A stretch of DNA of 64,000 nucleotides from Opisthorchis felineus (GCA_004794785.1 SJOL01008747.1:163082-227081); one strand, 5' to 3'. Shown: positions 23,901 to 37,285, numbered from the stretch's first letter. Translations and numbers: made by a program. The notes: generated by a model not told the origin, from the sequence alone.

Positions 23901-26900
23901 TTTCTGTATTGGTTGAACTTACTTACAGAACGATATCTCAACTGCAAAATCCAAATGTGTCCAGAGTTTTAGTTATCAATGCGGTAACTTGACTGCTTCG
24001 ATCGATTTAATTAGGTACTACAAAGTAACAATATCTATCGCACATATTAATCAATGAACCCACTCGAAAACCCACCCCAAATGTCACACCTGCTTGAAAT
24101 CGCTGAGTGCACAAACATTCGAGAACTGCATAACTTTCACGAATTCGCTCATTTTTTTGTTTAACAAGATCACTTGATGACCAATTCCTTCACGACTAAA
24201 TGTAGACTGACTATAAATTTAGGTAAACAATACTTCTCCGAGAAGGTGGGCATCCTCCGGAGTCTGCAATAATTGCCCCTATTGCGTCCCAACTTGATCA
24301 GCCACCAGTGAATGTACTCGATACAAAATGGCGTTTGAAATGATGTTTTTCCAAGACGAAAGATCTATTGTGACCGTGGTCAAAGAGTAACACAAAACTA
24401 AGTTAGCAGGTTTCATGCAAATGTTCAATGGTAACTGCCTTAAATTAACAAACTATCAAACGGCAACTTCAACGGAAGTACAGAGTTCACGCATGCTGTT
24501 AGTCGCTTGATGAGACCATCTGTAGCCGATTCTTTTTTGGTTTCAACCTTCATGGCGTGATTTGATTTTTACATACTTTCCAAATAAATCGCAGTGTGGC
24601 CTGACCGGGAAATTTGGTGAAATACACTTCTGTATTTTAAAGCCCTTATTCTGCGGAAGTAAGCACCAACTTTTGCTGACTAGGCCGCCCCCGGTTAGAT
24701 TTAATTTTCCAAGAATTATGCGCGATTCGCTCTAAAACGCTGAGAACAATGCGACCGGTAATAATATCTTATAGTAAGGACAACACGATGTGGACTCAGG
24801 GCTGTTATAGTTGAGCTTTTCTGTTGACCAAGAATGGTTGTCTTAGGGCGGATTAAAACACTGGTTAGGCAACCGTGTGCAACAAGTACAGGTTTGGATT
24901 AGAATAGTTCTATTAGTTTTGTTCCGGTTTCATAGGTGAGCATGTTGGTTGCGTTCTTGAGGCTCTTTGGTATATCTTGGTGATATGTTTAACAGGCGGT
25001 GAATGTATCATGAGGAGGCCTTTGACATTCATACGAAAGGAGGATTCGAAGCGTTCTTTTGGTTGACATGTGTTTATTAATGGAAAGAGCTTCCGCGCAA
25101 TGGTGTTTTGCTCAAAAGGAACAATCAACTAAACATATTAAGGATATCCGCGAATGCACAAGTGGGTCAATTACAGTTTTTTTTACCAACAACATAGACA
25201 TTCTGAGATTGATGATAAATTGTGAACGGTAGTTACAGGTCAAGCATCGCAGTTTCCGAGGGGAAGAATTGGGAGTTATTTTAAATCCTAACCTTTGATT
25301 CTTCGGTCGTAAGACCACTAAGGAATCAAAGTGTATACTTCAGTACCAAAACGGCTGATGATTTCTGGTGAGACTTCGTGCAACACACGGAAGAGTAGCA
25401 CCATGTTTGTCTTACATCATGTACAAATACACCGTCTGTTGCTACAAATTTTTGAGGAGGCGCTGCCCAGAACAGATCATAATCTATGTACAAAATGAAT
25501 GAAATTGTTGCTGATGTCACTATGCAATTGGTCTCCCTGCAGCACCGTAACCAAGTGTACGATGCACCAGTTTAGCCGAACCGTTGCTATTCGCACAATT
25601 CCCTGATGTTGATGGAGATCACTTTGACCTACCGAAACTTCACCTCAGCCCATTCACTTCCTTGATGCCCCAGATATTCAATGAAGACGCGTTGGTAACA
25701 GTTTCTGACAATGTTTCAGAACACGCAAAAACGAAAACGCATGCTGATTGTAAGAAAATGTGGTTGTAAGTCATTAGCATGGTGCGGAATCTTAGCGATC
25801 GATTACAGACAGCTGATAACCTGAATGCCTGTACTACTTCTTTACTACTAATCGGTGGTATTAAGTTCTGACTACTTGGTTACCTTACACTTCGCACAGG
25901 ACTTATTTTGTCTTGGGGTTTTCGCCCTTGTTTTGCCCCTCTTTCAACCTCATAGGCTTGACTAGTGCCGGCAACCTTTCTTAATTCACTCAGACCAATC
26001 TGGATGCTCCACCACCATCTAACAAGTTGGAATTTTTCCGACCGTGGCAGGTTCATTTAATATCGCCCAAATTATTGTGGTTCTTCCATGGTAGATTTAC
26101 AAGGACCCATAATTATATTGTCGCACAAGATACCTAGGTGAAATTTCATCAAACAATGCCATCTTCTCTATTCAGACTGATCCTCCAAATCTATTGCGGG
26201 TGTCATGATGTGGCCACTCTTATTAATTTCACTAAACGTACTATCAAAACTAGTCGAAAAAGGAATCACTGATTTCGGCAATATCCAGACATGAAGTAAC
26301 TATGGAAGAACCATCACGGTATGGAAAGCGGGATATTAGCCGAAGTTTTACGCCCATCGTATTCTATTAGTAATGATGATGGACCTGTCGTTTTGCGTTT
26401 ACCCTTGAGCACACGTGAAATACTTAGGTGTCCTATGTTGACGCCAGTCTTCTCAGATATTCAGAATCATTTCCATAGGTAATTAACCTGAAGTTCAGAG
26501 TTGTGTTTACGCCGTGAGTCCAGCCAATTAGCAATGCATAACTTGGTGGCAATGTTGCGAAATATAGATTTTACGCCAATAGCTGGACAGATTCCTCCAT
26601 GTTGCTGCGAATATCCGGGGTGGGTTAACGTGGACCATATCTGCCACGGTCAGATGAACTCTGCATCAACATTCTAGTGTTAGACTGAGAAACTGGGTTT
26701 TGCTTGTAATGAAGTGACTATTTTTCAAGTTCCTTGTTACACTAATGGTATAGTGGTCCAAAGTTTCATTTCCGAATATTCCAAACTAACAGAATACCAA
26801 GCAATACATTTTTACTGGTGTAATCGTAGAAGAAACATAATAGGTTAGTGCCTCGGGATTAGCAGCAGAAGTTGAGCCACGGAACTTGCATATGTTTGAA

Positions 26901-27091
26901 ATCTCGGGTAAAATGAGAAAAATGAATTCTTTTTGCTGCGATCCCGTTTGATTTTTAAGAATGCAGTTTTTCAACAAGATACCGTATTGTGGTGCAGCCA
27001 ATCCAGATTAATCTCCCTGCATATCGTCGGGTACCTTCTCCGTCTACACTCAGGATGCCTTTCCCACGGTTCACCATGTTCAGAAATCGCT
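20971..27091. other. Six kilobases with no recognised feature
   Basis: I scanned both strands for domains, splice-bounded exons, RT motifs and ribozyme cores and found nothing I can support. A segment at about 23770-23830 (accaagcgattaagcag, then ggatcgagtcacc) is faintly tRNA/SINE-like but too weak to call. Confidence 0.5.
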
Positions 27092-27265
27092 ACGAACGTG
27101 AACAACTGTGGTTTGTTGTACACATTAGCTTACCCTTGTGTAAATAGTTCCGTAGAATTTTGAACCCGATTCTTCCTCTTGATATTCGGGATTGTCGAAC
27201 CTACGCGTCACTCGAAGTTCCGTATCGGGAACCTCATCACTATTGTCAAACCAGCTTTCAGCCCT
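27092..27265 (-). repeat. Exon-like repeat encoding an FDNPEY motif
   Basis: On the minus strand 27265-27134 is an open 44-codon block between gctagattcag|AGG and ACA AGG|GTAAGC. It reads RAESWFDNSDEVPDTELRVT, RRFDNPEY, QEEESGSKFYGTIYTR. FDNPEY resembles the NPxY sorting/PTB-binding motif of receptor tails (compare the LDL-receptor tail). However, a second copy at 45160-45306 matches both the block and about 45 bases past the donor. By eye the two are about 82% identical over 99 coding bases, with most differences changing an amino acid. That favours a dispersed repeat over a selected exon. A real exon of an unseen gene remains possible. Confidence 0.4.
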
Positions 27266-28074
27266 CTGAATCTAGCAACACATCTGAGGTTTTTAGTTCC
27301 GTCTCCGCCAAGCAGTGAGGGATCCAGCATATATAACATTTTAACAACGTGAACTCTGGGTAATTGTCTTACCATTAAACGAGAAAGTTGTTTGCGCAGA
27401 TGGCAAGGAGCACTAGAGGAGCACCTGAAAATTACCAACTTTGGCACCAAAACCATACGAGTCTTTGGGCCGAGTTTCGAATTATCCACCTCACCAGTGT
27501 CAACGAATGTGATGTGCATTCGGAAGATGGATTCATCAAACATCTGAAACTTATTTGCATAGCCTTTAACATCTTATTTGTCACGAAATACGATCTGACA
27601 AAAAGACATCAGATCTAAACTTCTAATCAAAATTTCAGCTAACATTTTGAAAAAATTTCACCGACACAAAACGCCAAAATGGAGTTTTGAGGACGTCAAC
27701 AAATTGGACGTGTCTGACGTTATAGCATATAGGGTTCCTCAAGTAGTTGCTTACTTTGTTAAAGCGAATGAGCTGTTTTGATTTTACCGACACCCCTCTT
27801 TCTTAGTAAAATTCACTGTGTAGACAAAAGAAAGTGGTTCGTTAGATCGGCCCACTTGAATTTCCTGCTTGTATTTTGTCTACAATCAGATCAGCTCACT
27901 TGCAGGCTGCTCAGTGCAATAAGAAAAATGCTGTCTTTCGCGGTGTATTTGTTTTGAACTTTATGCTCATCAGACATCCCTTTGGTACTAGGTGTCCATT
28001 TAGTTAATTATAAAACGTGAACTCACGCGTCAGAACGTTCGTCTCTCTAGACGTGATTGTTCAGGAGCGTCCAC

Positions 28075-28240
28075 CGTGCGCTGGTGGCGTAGTGGAAACA
28101 CGCTCGCTTCGCGTCCCTGGGTCAAACCACGGGACTATGAAGGATATGCACTGCTGATGAGCTCTAATGTGAGCGAAATTCGAGTCTGGTGTTGCCGTTT
28201 TTGGTATGGACTCGTGAGAACAATTGCGCTAGGACAGAAG
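28075..28240 (+). mobile_element. tRNA-headed SINE with hammerhead ribozyme (best copy)
   Basis: The 5' head carries a tRNA-like A box TGGCGTAGTGG (28085-28095) and a B-box-like GGTCAAACC (28120-28128), about 25 bases apart, which together form an internal RNA polymerase III promoter. A hammerhead follows at 28148-28192. The tail 'gttgccg...tggtatggactcgtgagaacaattgc' aligns with the copy at 39.7 kb. No target-site duplication was evident by eye. Trematode elements of this design (Schistosoma Sm-alpha) are established; this appears to be the equivalent in this species. Confidence 0.82.
28148..28192 (+). ncRNA. Type I hammerhead ribozyme (SINE)
   Basis: All conserved core blocks are present: CTGATGA (28154-28160), helix II GCTC/GAGC (28161-28164 with 28171-28174), GAAA (28175-28178), a minimal helix III ATTCGAGT (28178-28185), and C28186 as cleavage base, followed by TGGTGT. 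Helix I pairs GCACTG with TGGTGT, using G-U wobbles at three positions. The very short helix III is typical of retroelement hammerheads, which often work better as dimers. Self-cleavage after 28186 is predicted but not tested. Confidence 0.8.
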
Positions 28241-31200
28241 AAGGACTATTCATAAAGGTGAGTTGCATATATGTCTAATTAGATGTCTTACTATGACACC
28301 TTAGAAGGAAAGTGTAGTACCAAATTAGGAGATGGCCAACTGAAAGTTCTGAGGTAGTTTTGATACCCTGCACCAATGCTGTGTAGACTTTTTAAATAAC
28401 GAGTCACTTAGTGTTTGGGCAAGTTCTTGTTCTCTAGACTATCAGAAAATCCCACTGGAATACAAAGCTGCAAATTTTATTCATGCTGGAAGTTTGGGTG
28501 TCTCCTACCAACATGATTTACGGAAACGACGGAGGCAGTCACAGATTTGATCCCTCAGGATCAGTGGATTATTAATCTGCGGATGAAACTGCGGTGAACT
28601 GTCCTATCGCCTTTAGAGAGAATTAAATGTTATCCACAAAAATGTGAGATGAGTAGGGTGTGGTTTTCATCAGTATGCTGCAGCACCCATAAGATTTACT
28701 GGCACGAAGGGCCGCATATATAGAGCCCTAAGGCAAAACAATTCAACAGAGATTCTCTCAATATTGACGAGACATAGTAGTGTGAGAACTACCACATCAA
28801 GGGATGCAACAGAATTAATGGTGCGCAGCGAAGGCATTGATATTTTTGTAATTTCAGGCTAGCCCAGATTACATGTTAATATTCAGGCTATACGGCCATA
28901 GAAAATCCACTAGCCAAGCTCCCTACCCTGGTTGAATTCCGTAGGTTGGTTGTAACAGGATCGGTGGTGTGACGCTTTATTTGTTAGTCTGTATTGCTGA
29001 CAAATGCCCTGCAAAACAGTGACCTTGTGTTAGTCTACAAAAATGGATTGAGTTGGCCGAGTCACAGCCTGAGTTAATCTCTCACGAAATGACCCCTTTG
29101 TCTGCAAGACAGTTCTAGCTACCCTCGCATTTCTTTGGTTATTGACCGTAGTCTTAGCGAATAGAAATTGAATAATTTAACGAAACTCTAACGAGCTTAC
29201 AATCAGCTGATTATTGGTCATAGCCCCACTCAACTAATTTTCAGTGCGTGAGAAAAATATTGCATCTGAGAGCACAATGTAGCAGTTGATGAAATAGAAT
29301 GAGCTAGTTCAAGATAAAATGCTTTGCGAAAATTCACTGATCACTCTCTTCTGAATGGTAAGACGCCAAGCAGTTTCAAGGCAGTCATAGGGCTCAACTT
29401 TGATATTAATGTGTGGGGCCGAGAATTTCATTACGAGTGGTATTAATGTCAAAAGGGAATTTCCTCAGGTTCTGGGGTCTTGACACAACTCAGTCCGAAG
29501 ATTTCTTCGGTTGATGAACATTATAAACGGGACATCCCCCAGCTCTCATTGCATTCTAGTCCGCGGGTGGATGATTTATATAACGGTTTCAGTAGAGATA
29601 TTACCTTGCAAGTGGAGCGTAACTTTGCCAGAAGATTAAGAAATACTGTTTATTGAAACTCGGACCAACCAAAATCCGGAGGGAATGTGAGCAGAAGGGC
29701 ATTCCTCCACCAGTGAACAATCAAGGGCAGGAGTGAGTTACGCTCAGAGAATGGGATGCAACTATACGTTAGTAATTCAGTTTGCACCGTTTGACATCTG
29801 TCCTGTCCTGTAGTGTCCTATCAGGATTAAGGCGCACGTGCGTTGTGGGATATTATCGTTTCTAACCAGAATACTTATGCTGTGATAAGGCTGAAGGAAG
29901 TTCGGAACCCAGCGAGCACCGATGGGGCACCAGCCTTTTGTATCCACCAGGCTTTACGGTCGGCGCCCAAGCTGAGTTTCACCTGACATCCAGTACGAAC
30001 TGACATCAGACGTTGGAGCATTTGAAAGAGGCTCCGGGTGACGACTCTGGTAAATTCGTCCTCATCATCACCACCATCATCAACGGCATGACATCATTGT
30101 TCAAAACTGATGCTTCGCTGCCATGCAACCATGATTCATTTGAAAGCCTCATTTAATAAAAATGAATAAAAGTGGACGGGGAAAGGACTCAATGCTAGCC
30201 TACCAGATGAAGCGGATATTGGGGAAGCCAATTTTCCCTAATCGTATAACGTTCCATATGAAGGATCCCCTTTGCAGCTTTTGAAGACTTGGCGAACATT
30301 TACTCCTGCAAGCGAAGTCAGTCTCTGCTAAAATTCCAGAAGAAAAAACACTGTAGAATGGGCTCTCCTATGTTTTCAGTCATCAGCAGTGAGGATATCG
30401 CAATCGTAAGGGTGTCAAACCAAGAAATGATGAATGAGACTTTGCAACATCCATTGTTCTGCCAGGGGAGGCTGTTCAGCAGCGTGATGGTTGAAACTGT
30501 ACGGTGAACGAACATGGACCAAATTCCACAAATTCTCCCCATATAAAACAAAAAGACAAAGAGTTGTTAAGCTCCGACAGCCAACATCGTTCTAAGCCGC
30601 TGTTATAAAGTCAATTACGCTAGTTGTGTACACAAGTGGTGCCCCAGTTAGTGAATTTATTTTACGGAAGTTCAAGCCCACAGAAAGCGTTTGCCATTTT
30701 GTCCTGATATGTCCAGATGTCCTACCTAATACCAGGGTTTCAAATAAGAAAATTGTGAGTTTGTCTTCAGTGCATACTTATATCATTTTTGTCAGTAGTA
30801 GCACTCACAAAAACTGTGAGAAAACAGTTGGAAAAAAAGAAGTGCCTGTGGATAACCGCACAGTATGACACCTAATAAAACGAATTATTGAATAAAATCC
30901 TGGAACGGGTTCTATTTTTTTTCTGATTAATTGTGGTTGAAAAATTCTGAAGCCATACCTTTGAATACACTTCCAGGTTTTACTTGTTTTTACATTCTAA
31001 CGTGTGAAACCTATTCAAACAGAATCTATTCCCACTTAGGTTTTTGAACTCCTTATACATCTTGCTATTGGACAACAACTTTGGGTGTTCTCACCTGCTG
31101 TAGCCTCTGAACCGACACTCGTCACCGCAATGAGACATGCCAGTGCATGAAATGAAAGTGGAATCCACAAATCCATTGGTCCAAGCACGGTTCAAGTGGA

Positions 31201-33059
31201 GCTAAATCTTTCTCACGAAATGATAAGTAGCCGGTCCGCGTTTGGGATTGGTTACCTGATGACCTACATCACTATTGATTCACTGCTCAATTACTGTACA
31301 GTCTGCCGCCAGCATGCATTCCATCATTCGCGTATCAGAAACCCAAGTAAAAACGAACAGCCAACCAAAATGAACAGTAACATTCGACGAACGCATTTTT
31401 GTTCATGCATGCTGGCGTTCACGTGAGCGTGTTTTGTGTTTGTTGCGATTCAGTGCGATAATGAAGCCAAGTACATCCGAGTATGAAGTTCACGGGTGTT
31501 TTGAAATATAGTTCAAAAGTTATTGTACAACAATTCATGTCCTATGGCATTGTAAACGAGCTACCGCCGATACACGGCCTCTCAGGCAACAATCACTGTG
31601 ATGACCTATTTTAGAAACTGTGCGCTGACGGGCACATAAAAATTACCACAAATGCTAGCCCAAGACAGGATGTTTTGGATTCCAAGATACAACTGAAAGG
31701 GCGTTTGAGTGTTGAGTAAGAAGGACGGCGAAAGTTGTACACCAGAGTCATGATTTCTTGTCGTAACACTTGACCTATTTTGGATCTCACTTTACACCTG
31801 GCTACTACCAAAAAGTAACCTTTTTTATGCCACTTCGTCACTAGAGTGAGTATACAGACAAACGTGCCGCATCTATTTGGAACGTACTTCATGAAAAGAA
31901 AATAACTAGAATGTGGAGTGCGGAGCTATACAAACATTTGTAATGTTTTCCAGTTAATTGTGGGCTGTTTATCATCCGTTCAATCAAACAATATTGGGCT
32001 GATCAAATTTATCATTGGTCTGAGTCAAGCGTGTCCAAACAGGCTGACCGGCTAACGGTTACCTTCCATTACTGGCAATTGCGTGACACTTCCAGGCCAG
32101 ATACGTGAATAGCAGCGAGCGAGTGAGAGTGAGCGATCAGTGTGCTTGTAATACAGCGGTTTGGTAAAATGGCGAGCAAACTTTCTGATTGTTGTTACAT
32201 TATCAGTAACTCTGGCTATTTTCGCTACATCAAGAAAAAATATCCGACGCATGGAAGGCTAAATGTAAGATTACCGACTGTCATCTTCAATATTTTAGGT
32301 TGTAACTGTCTTTCTGTTTGCTACTCACCACACAAGCAAAATGGGACAGTAATTCGAATCATGAAATCTCGTATTCAACATTCGATCCAAACGGGGGTTA
32401 CCAGAATTGTGGTCCGAATCTATGGAGTGAATTTCGGGAAAGCATCTAACAAAGTTGAATTGTTCCCTGTTTGATATTTTCAGGAATCTGACCCTGAAAC
32501 TCTCTAGTTTACACTTCATTCTCTGTTAGTTTTATCGTTTTTTTTATCTGGCTTGGGAGTCATCCCTTCTTCTAGCTCGCGCTGTTCGTCTGATTAGTAT
32601 GATGGTGTCTTTCATTTGCTCCACTCTATTGACTTCGACAGCCAATTTTTGATTCAGTGTCACTTGGCGAACTCAATGTTCCCAGTAAAATGCAATCATC
32701 CAAGAAATCATGTATGGCAGCTACTACACTTAGGTTCGCCTATCACCGAACAGACGTCTAAGGTCAGACTGTGGACAGCATTGCTTCGAGTGGTCAGAAA
32801 ATAATGCATTTTTGTGGCACGATGAAGCATATATATGTATGATAATTTCTGTACCATTGAGGTGCGATTTCACATTCTAGCTGTGTGCTCCATCAAACGT
32901 GCACTGTGGGTCTTCTCTGAAGCAAGCTATACGAAAGGCGCTATTTTTCAACGATACTGATGATTCAAAATCCAGGTTGTCATTTTATACTCTGATTCTA
33001 GCGGACAGGTTCTGTCTTCATCAGCTTAGCTGACCGCGTTATGGAGGTAGCTGGATGAC
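28241..33059. other. Region with little recognisable content
   Basis: Apart from the ATC-tailed repeat near 29900-30125 nothing is supported. Short open frames (30289-30507, 30626-30868, 31196-31426, 32142-32474) have no domain and no splice context. Confidence 0.5.
29900..30125 (+). repeat. Repeat with ATC-rich tail, second copy
   Basis: The stretch 'accgatggggcaccagcc' to 'tccaccaggctttacggtcg' and the ATC-rich tail at 30060-30085 look like the 3' part of a non-LTR element. The tail and the following 'gacatcattgtt' and 'actgatgcttcgctg' resemble 11801-11865. Confidence 0.45.
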
Positions 33060-34180
33060 ATTTTCACGAAGAGCCCGAGATCATTGCCATTTTTGCACCG
33101 CATAACTTATCATCGTCATCACTGACAACAACACCAGAGGGGGATATTCTTATTTCGCTGTCACAGAGCCATGTCGATTTATTTGAGTAAAATGTTACAG
33201 TGGAAGAAAGAGGAAACTGGGATGGATAGAAGAACCAAGGGTGCCAACACTCACTCGGGCAACTGGAACAACGCGAACGCCACTGACGTCGTCTGGCTAT
33301 CATAACGTTCACAACTTTTAGGCCTGTATATGAAAGGTAACGTGGGCTCCATGCTAAAGGGGGAACAGCGTCAAATGCACCCAAACTTCTCGTAATATCG
33401 CTCATTCCCTTCCTCTATGTTCTATTCTGTCCACCAATGGGTTTCCGCCATGGCGTGGAAACATGGCATGGAAAACAACGTTCTTCTCGATAGACGTGCG
33501 TAGAATCGGCCGTATTAACTTGCTGAGCTGAAAGCTATCCTTGAACGCATTATCCTCTGCTTCAGCAGAGAGGCATTTCCCGAGCACTTCATTGTGAATC
33601 CGGTGGCTTCAGGCGATTCCAGCTATTGTAGAGGGTCAGTAGAGGTCCATGGATCAAAGATGTCTCCGATCCTTCACTCACAGTTTCACCAATATAGCTC
33701 ACACTACAGTCCAATACACGCTTCTTTTGAGACCAAGTGACATGCCATTTTAACGCCACGAATTGGCAAGCGCGATTCTGGTCTATGACAGTCTTGGGAG
33801 GACGTCGTCTGTCTGATCCTTTATGCAACTTCTGAGATAAAAATGGTGTTCAACAACTTCCAGTTGTTCTCCTTGGATTCTTGGGGGAGTGGTCCCGCAG
33901 GATGAATTTGCACCATGTGGTGCGAAGCATGCTAAAGGATTCGGTAACGCTGGCCAGTTTTTATAATGTTCACGTTTACTTTCGTTTTTAAAAACAGTGC
34001 AACGTCGTCTGCATATTGCACTTTAACAAGGGGCTCTGAACAGATATCTAAACAGAGGTCTGTACACCAGGTTTGGGGTCCCTTCCAGAGTGTGCATCGT
34101 GATCTCAGAGAGGAACACAGACGTTGAAGAGGAGAGAGTGGACATCCATGTCCGATACAACTGCTTGTAGGGAATATGCT
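33060..34180 (-). pseudogene. CR1-like reverse transcriptase relic next to R2
   Basis: Minus-strand pieces include GHGCPLSPL (motif B, 'GCPLSP'), LVKVQYADDVALFLK (intact YADD catalytic motif C) and VSYIGETVSEGSE (equivalent to the family's 'YLGS.iS..G'). They are spread over several frames with stops in between. Further down, RRRQWRSRCSSCP resembles a decayed C-terminal region. Motif A and everything upstream are missing: the piece starts where the R2 element ends. The clade assignment rests on motif style. Confidence 0.6.
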
Positions 34181-34182
34181 GG

Positions 34183-37100
34183 TTATCTCCCCAAAATGGC
34201 AAGCAAACACAAGTCACTGACTGTGAACTTAGGAAGTCCCAGTCCAATAACAGCCTTGGCGGATTGGGGAAAGCAGATCCCTCGATAAGAGGTGATCATT
34301 GGTTGGTGGACCAAAAAGTAGACGTCACAACCAATTGCACGTAGAGCTGAGATTATGGCGAGGGAATATTCATCAGCACCATACTTCTGCTTCTTCTCAT
34401 TCCACACAGTCACTCCGCGCCCATCCGAGACTATGCTGACGTCTATCACAGTTGCTCGGCGCTCTCGAACAGCGTTAGGCCAGGCTTGATGAAGGACGTC
34501 GAAGTAGGTGCTCTCAACTCCTCGAAGACGGTGTATCCCAGGCGACGGAGATGCTTTGGGAGTTCCCTTGCAGCCCGATTAGGACGAGCACATCTAGCAT
34601 CATGCGTGACCAAGAAGGACTGAAAAATGTGCACCAAACTCTCCGGTTGGCCACAGTTTCCACGATATAAGATCGCCTGGCCACCATGACCATGCCGAGC
34701 GCTTCTAACTCTCGTCCTGAGCAGGTTCCATCGGAGCTGGATACGTCGGATAAATATCCGAGAAAACGCTCGTTCTGGAAATACAAGCCGTCGATTTGAA
34801 AGAGGCGAAGCGACCAACTCTCGTAAACCGCGACCATCAACGCTGTTGTGCAGACTATCAACCCAAGCAGCCACCAGCTCTTCCTTGGTGTTTCCGCATG
34901 CACCATGGACTCGGATCGGAAGGCTGAGATCCCGAACATTGTTGCCAAATGCGGAATCGTTGACCACATTGCGTAGTACTCGGCACTGGGTAGAAAAGGG
35001 CTTTTCCATAGGCGCTCTCCGCTGCATCGGGATTGTCGCACTGAGACTTGGGATACCAAGTCCCCCATGTTGTTTACCGGTGTGGATGTAGCTGATCGGG
35101 GTGTCCTTCGGTAGACGTAGCCAGCCACGAAAGAGTGCCTGATGTAATTGTTCAACCTTTTGAGCGTGTTTCAGTGGACTTGGCCGAGCACGAGCGAATA
35201 TGTCAGCCTCGCTATCAGGTAGTTCCTCGTGATCTCCATTCTTTGATGCGGCTTCAACGGGGTACGCGTCACCTCGTCGAGCAGTTTGAGCAGATGCTGT
35301 CGGTGGTTGAAGACCCGTTTCCCCTTGAAAGTAAAGGGAAGGCCCAACTATGTTACGGTGTCTGTCGGACCAAGAGAAGTGATGAGTTCCTCGGCGAAGC
35401 AAAATGGTTCGACTGAGGCCGCTGTCGTCCGATGTTTCCTGTCCTCACAAATCACCATCGCTTGCGTCTTTCGGTCGTTGATCTTCATACGAGATCTTCC
35501 CAACTCGACCGCAGCAGCTTTAAGCTTCTCTTTAAGGCTGGCCTGACTTTTTGCACACACGACCCAGTCGTCAGCGAAGGCAAAACCATCCACTAGGGTG
35601 TCATGGAACTGATATCCCAGTTGCGGCATCGACAATCCAAGAACCTCATCCATTGCCATGATGAACAATAATTGGGAGAGTGGATCCCCTTGCCTCACAC
35701 ATCTGTGGCAGTGAACCTCGGAATTGGGGAGAACTGCTACAGCATCTTCATAGGACTGTGCGAAGTATCGAACTAGAGGTGACGGTGGTCCAAACGCCTT
35801 GGCAGGTCTGACGATTGTGTCATGCGAAACCGAATCAAACGCTTTCGAGATATCAAACAAACGCCAAGCAGTCGCTGAAGAGTGACGAAGAAGGGCATGT
35901 AACAGCGATGTAGCTTCCAAACAACCGTCTCGATGTAGAAATGCAAACTGGAGTGAGGGCAGTTACAATCTACGACTCCAAAGATCAGCAAGCACCTTAT
36001 GAATGCATCGGACAAGAATGGATGACACGGAGATCGGTCTCAGTTGATCCGGTGATTTCGGATTTGTGACTTTCGGAACTAGGGTAATACGGGCACGACA
36101 CAGATGTGGGGGACAACCCCCAGATAATAAGAGTAAGTTGAAATGCCCAGCAAGCGCGTTAACATTGAACCGGCGGAGCATCCTGGATGTGAGCTTGTCC
36201 AGGCCTGGGGGCGAATTGCTCATTTGACTGATCGTACGACCGACTTCCTCTCCTGTAATTGGCTCGATCAAGCTCCAATCGGATGGTACTACTACGCGAA
36301 TTGGCCGGCTATCCACGTGTTTTGGAGCTGAGAGCACCTGTTTCCAGTACTGCTCGGCGTTCAGAGGTAGGCCGCCGTTACCTTTGTATAGATCCTTCCA
36401 TGACCCATCGAGCACAGCAGACGCTGCATCTTTCCGTCTTTGGTGGTATAGGGTCTGGATGGCGGCGTAGCTGGCTCGGCGGATCTGATTTCGGTTGACC
36501 GGAATCCGATGGGCTAACTGACAACGGAGTCGGGATACAGTTTTCCAGATGTGTGGAAATGTCCTGGAGGCGTGGAGGTCCAGAAGCGACAGGACTTGCT
36601 CCGGTGTCATGATGCCAGACTGCAACCCTCGGGCAAGTGCCAGGAGGTCAACACTGGCGAGCGAACTGTCAGCATGGGGTTCAAAGTGTGACATGGCGCA
36701 ATCCACGGTTTGTTTAAACCAGACGCTATAGTCATCAGCTTCTGACGAGTAGGCCGCTATTTGACCGATAGTTTGGTCAGGGCCACCAGATGATGATTTG
36801 TCCTGTTGTGCTTGCCAGTTAAGCAGTCGTAACCTGGTTTTGATGCTGATAGCCGATCGACGGGGAAAATTCTGATCCAATCTCGCGAACAGCGCGGTTT
36901 GCGTGTCACAAGACGGATATAAATTGCTAGCCAGGCGCAAGAGTGATTGTGACTCTTGTTGGAACCAGCGGACACCGGAATGCCTCACTCGGCCAAGCTT
37001 ATCTGCATTATGCTAGGTGGGGTGTGCGTGCCGGCAATGTTGACTCAGGCCAATCTTCGTCGGAGAAAGGCGGGAACAATCAGCGCAGGCTAATTGGGCG

Positions 37101-37285
37101 ACTATGTTCGTACCAACACTTTCATTGTCGTGAACTCGATGGTGGGCTACCAATCCAGCTTTCGATTTGCAGCGCTTGCCACATTCCTCACACGTGAGCC
37201 CCACGAGTCTCTCCTGTGTATTGGTTGGAAATGGTGCGGAGGTGCCAGATGATTCGTAGTCTACATTGTCGAAAGTAACTAGCAC
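34183..37285 (-). pseudogene. R2 retrotransposon ORF, decayed
   Basis: Domain order is that of R2. (1) Two N-terminal zinc fingers in 37013-37285: CEECGKRC..HHRVH and CADCSRL..HCRHAH. (2) The RT upstream block (35963-36988). (3) RT with FDISKAFDSVSHDT, RQGDPLSQL and FADDW (35348-35920). (4) The C-terminal block GRGLRELVASPLSNRRL and AFSRIFIRRIQLRWN. (5) A degraded zinc knuckle, YRGNCGQPESLVH, with Tyr where the first Cys and Phe where the last Cys belong. (6) A restriction-like endonuclease with VIDVSIVSDG and a downstream Lys-rich KKQKYG; its catalytic KPD reads KPG. Stops lie at 37013-37015, 35963-35965, 35348-35350 and 35171-35173, with frameshifts near 35120 and 34470. The element is dead, but most of the reading frame is still legible. 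Confidence 0.9.

Noticed and set aside
32990..33030. Minus-strand CTGATGA followed by a GACAG/CTGTC hairpin, like a hammerhead start
   Set aside because: The sequence after helix II reads CGCTAGA and not GAAA, and no helix III or cleavage site follows.
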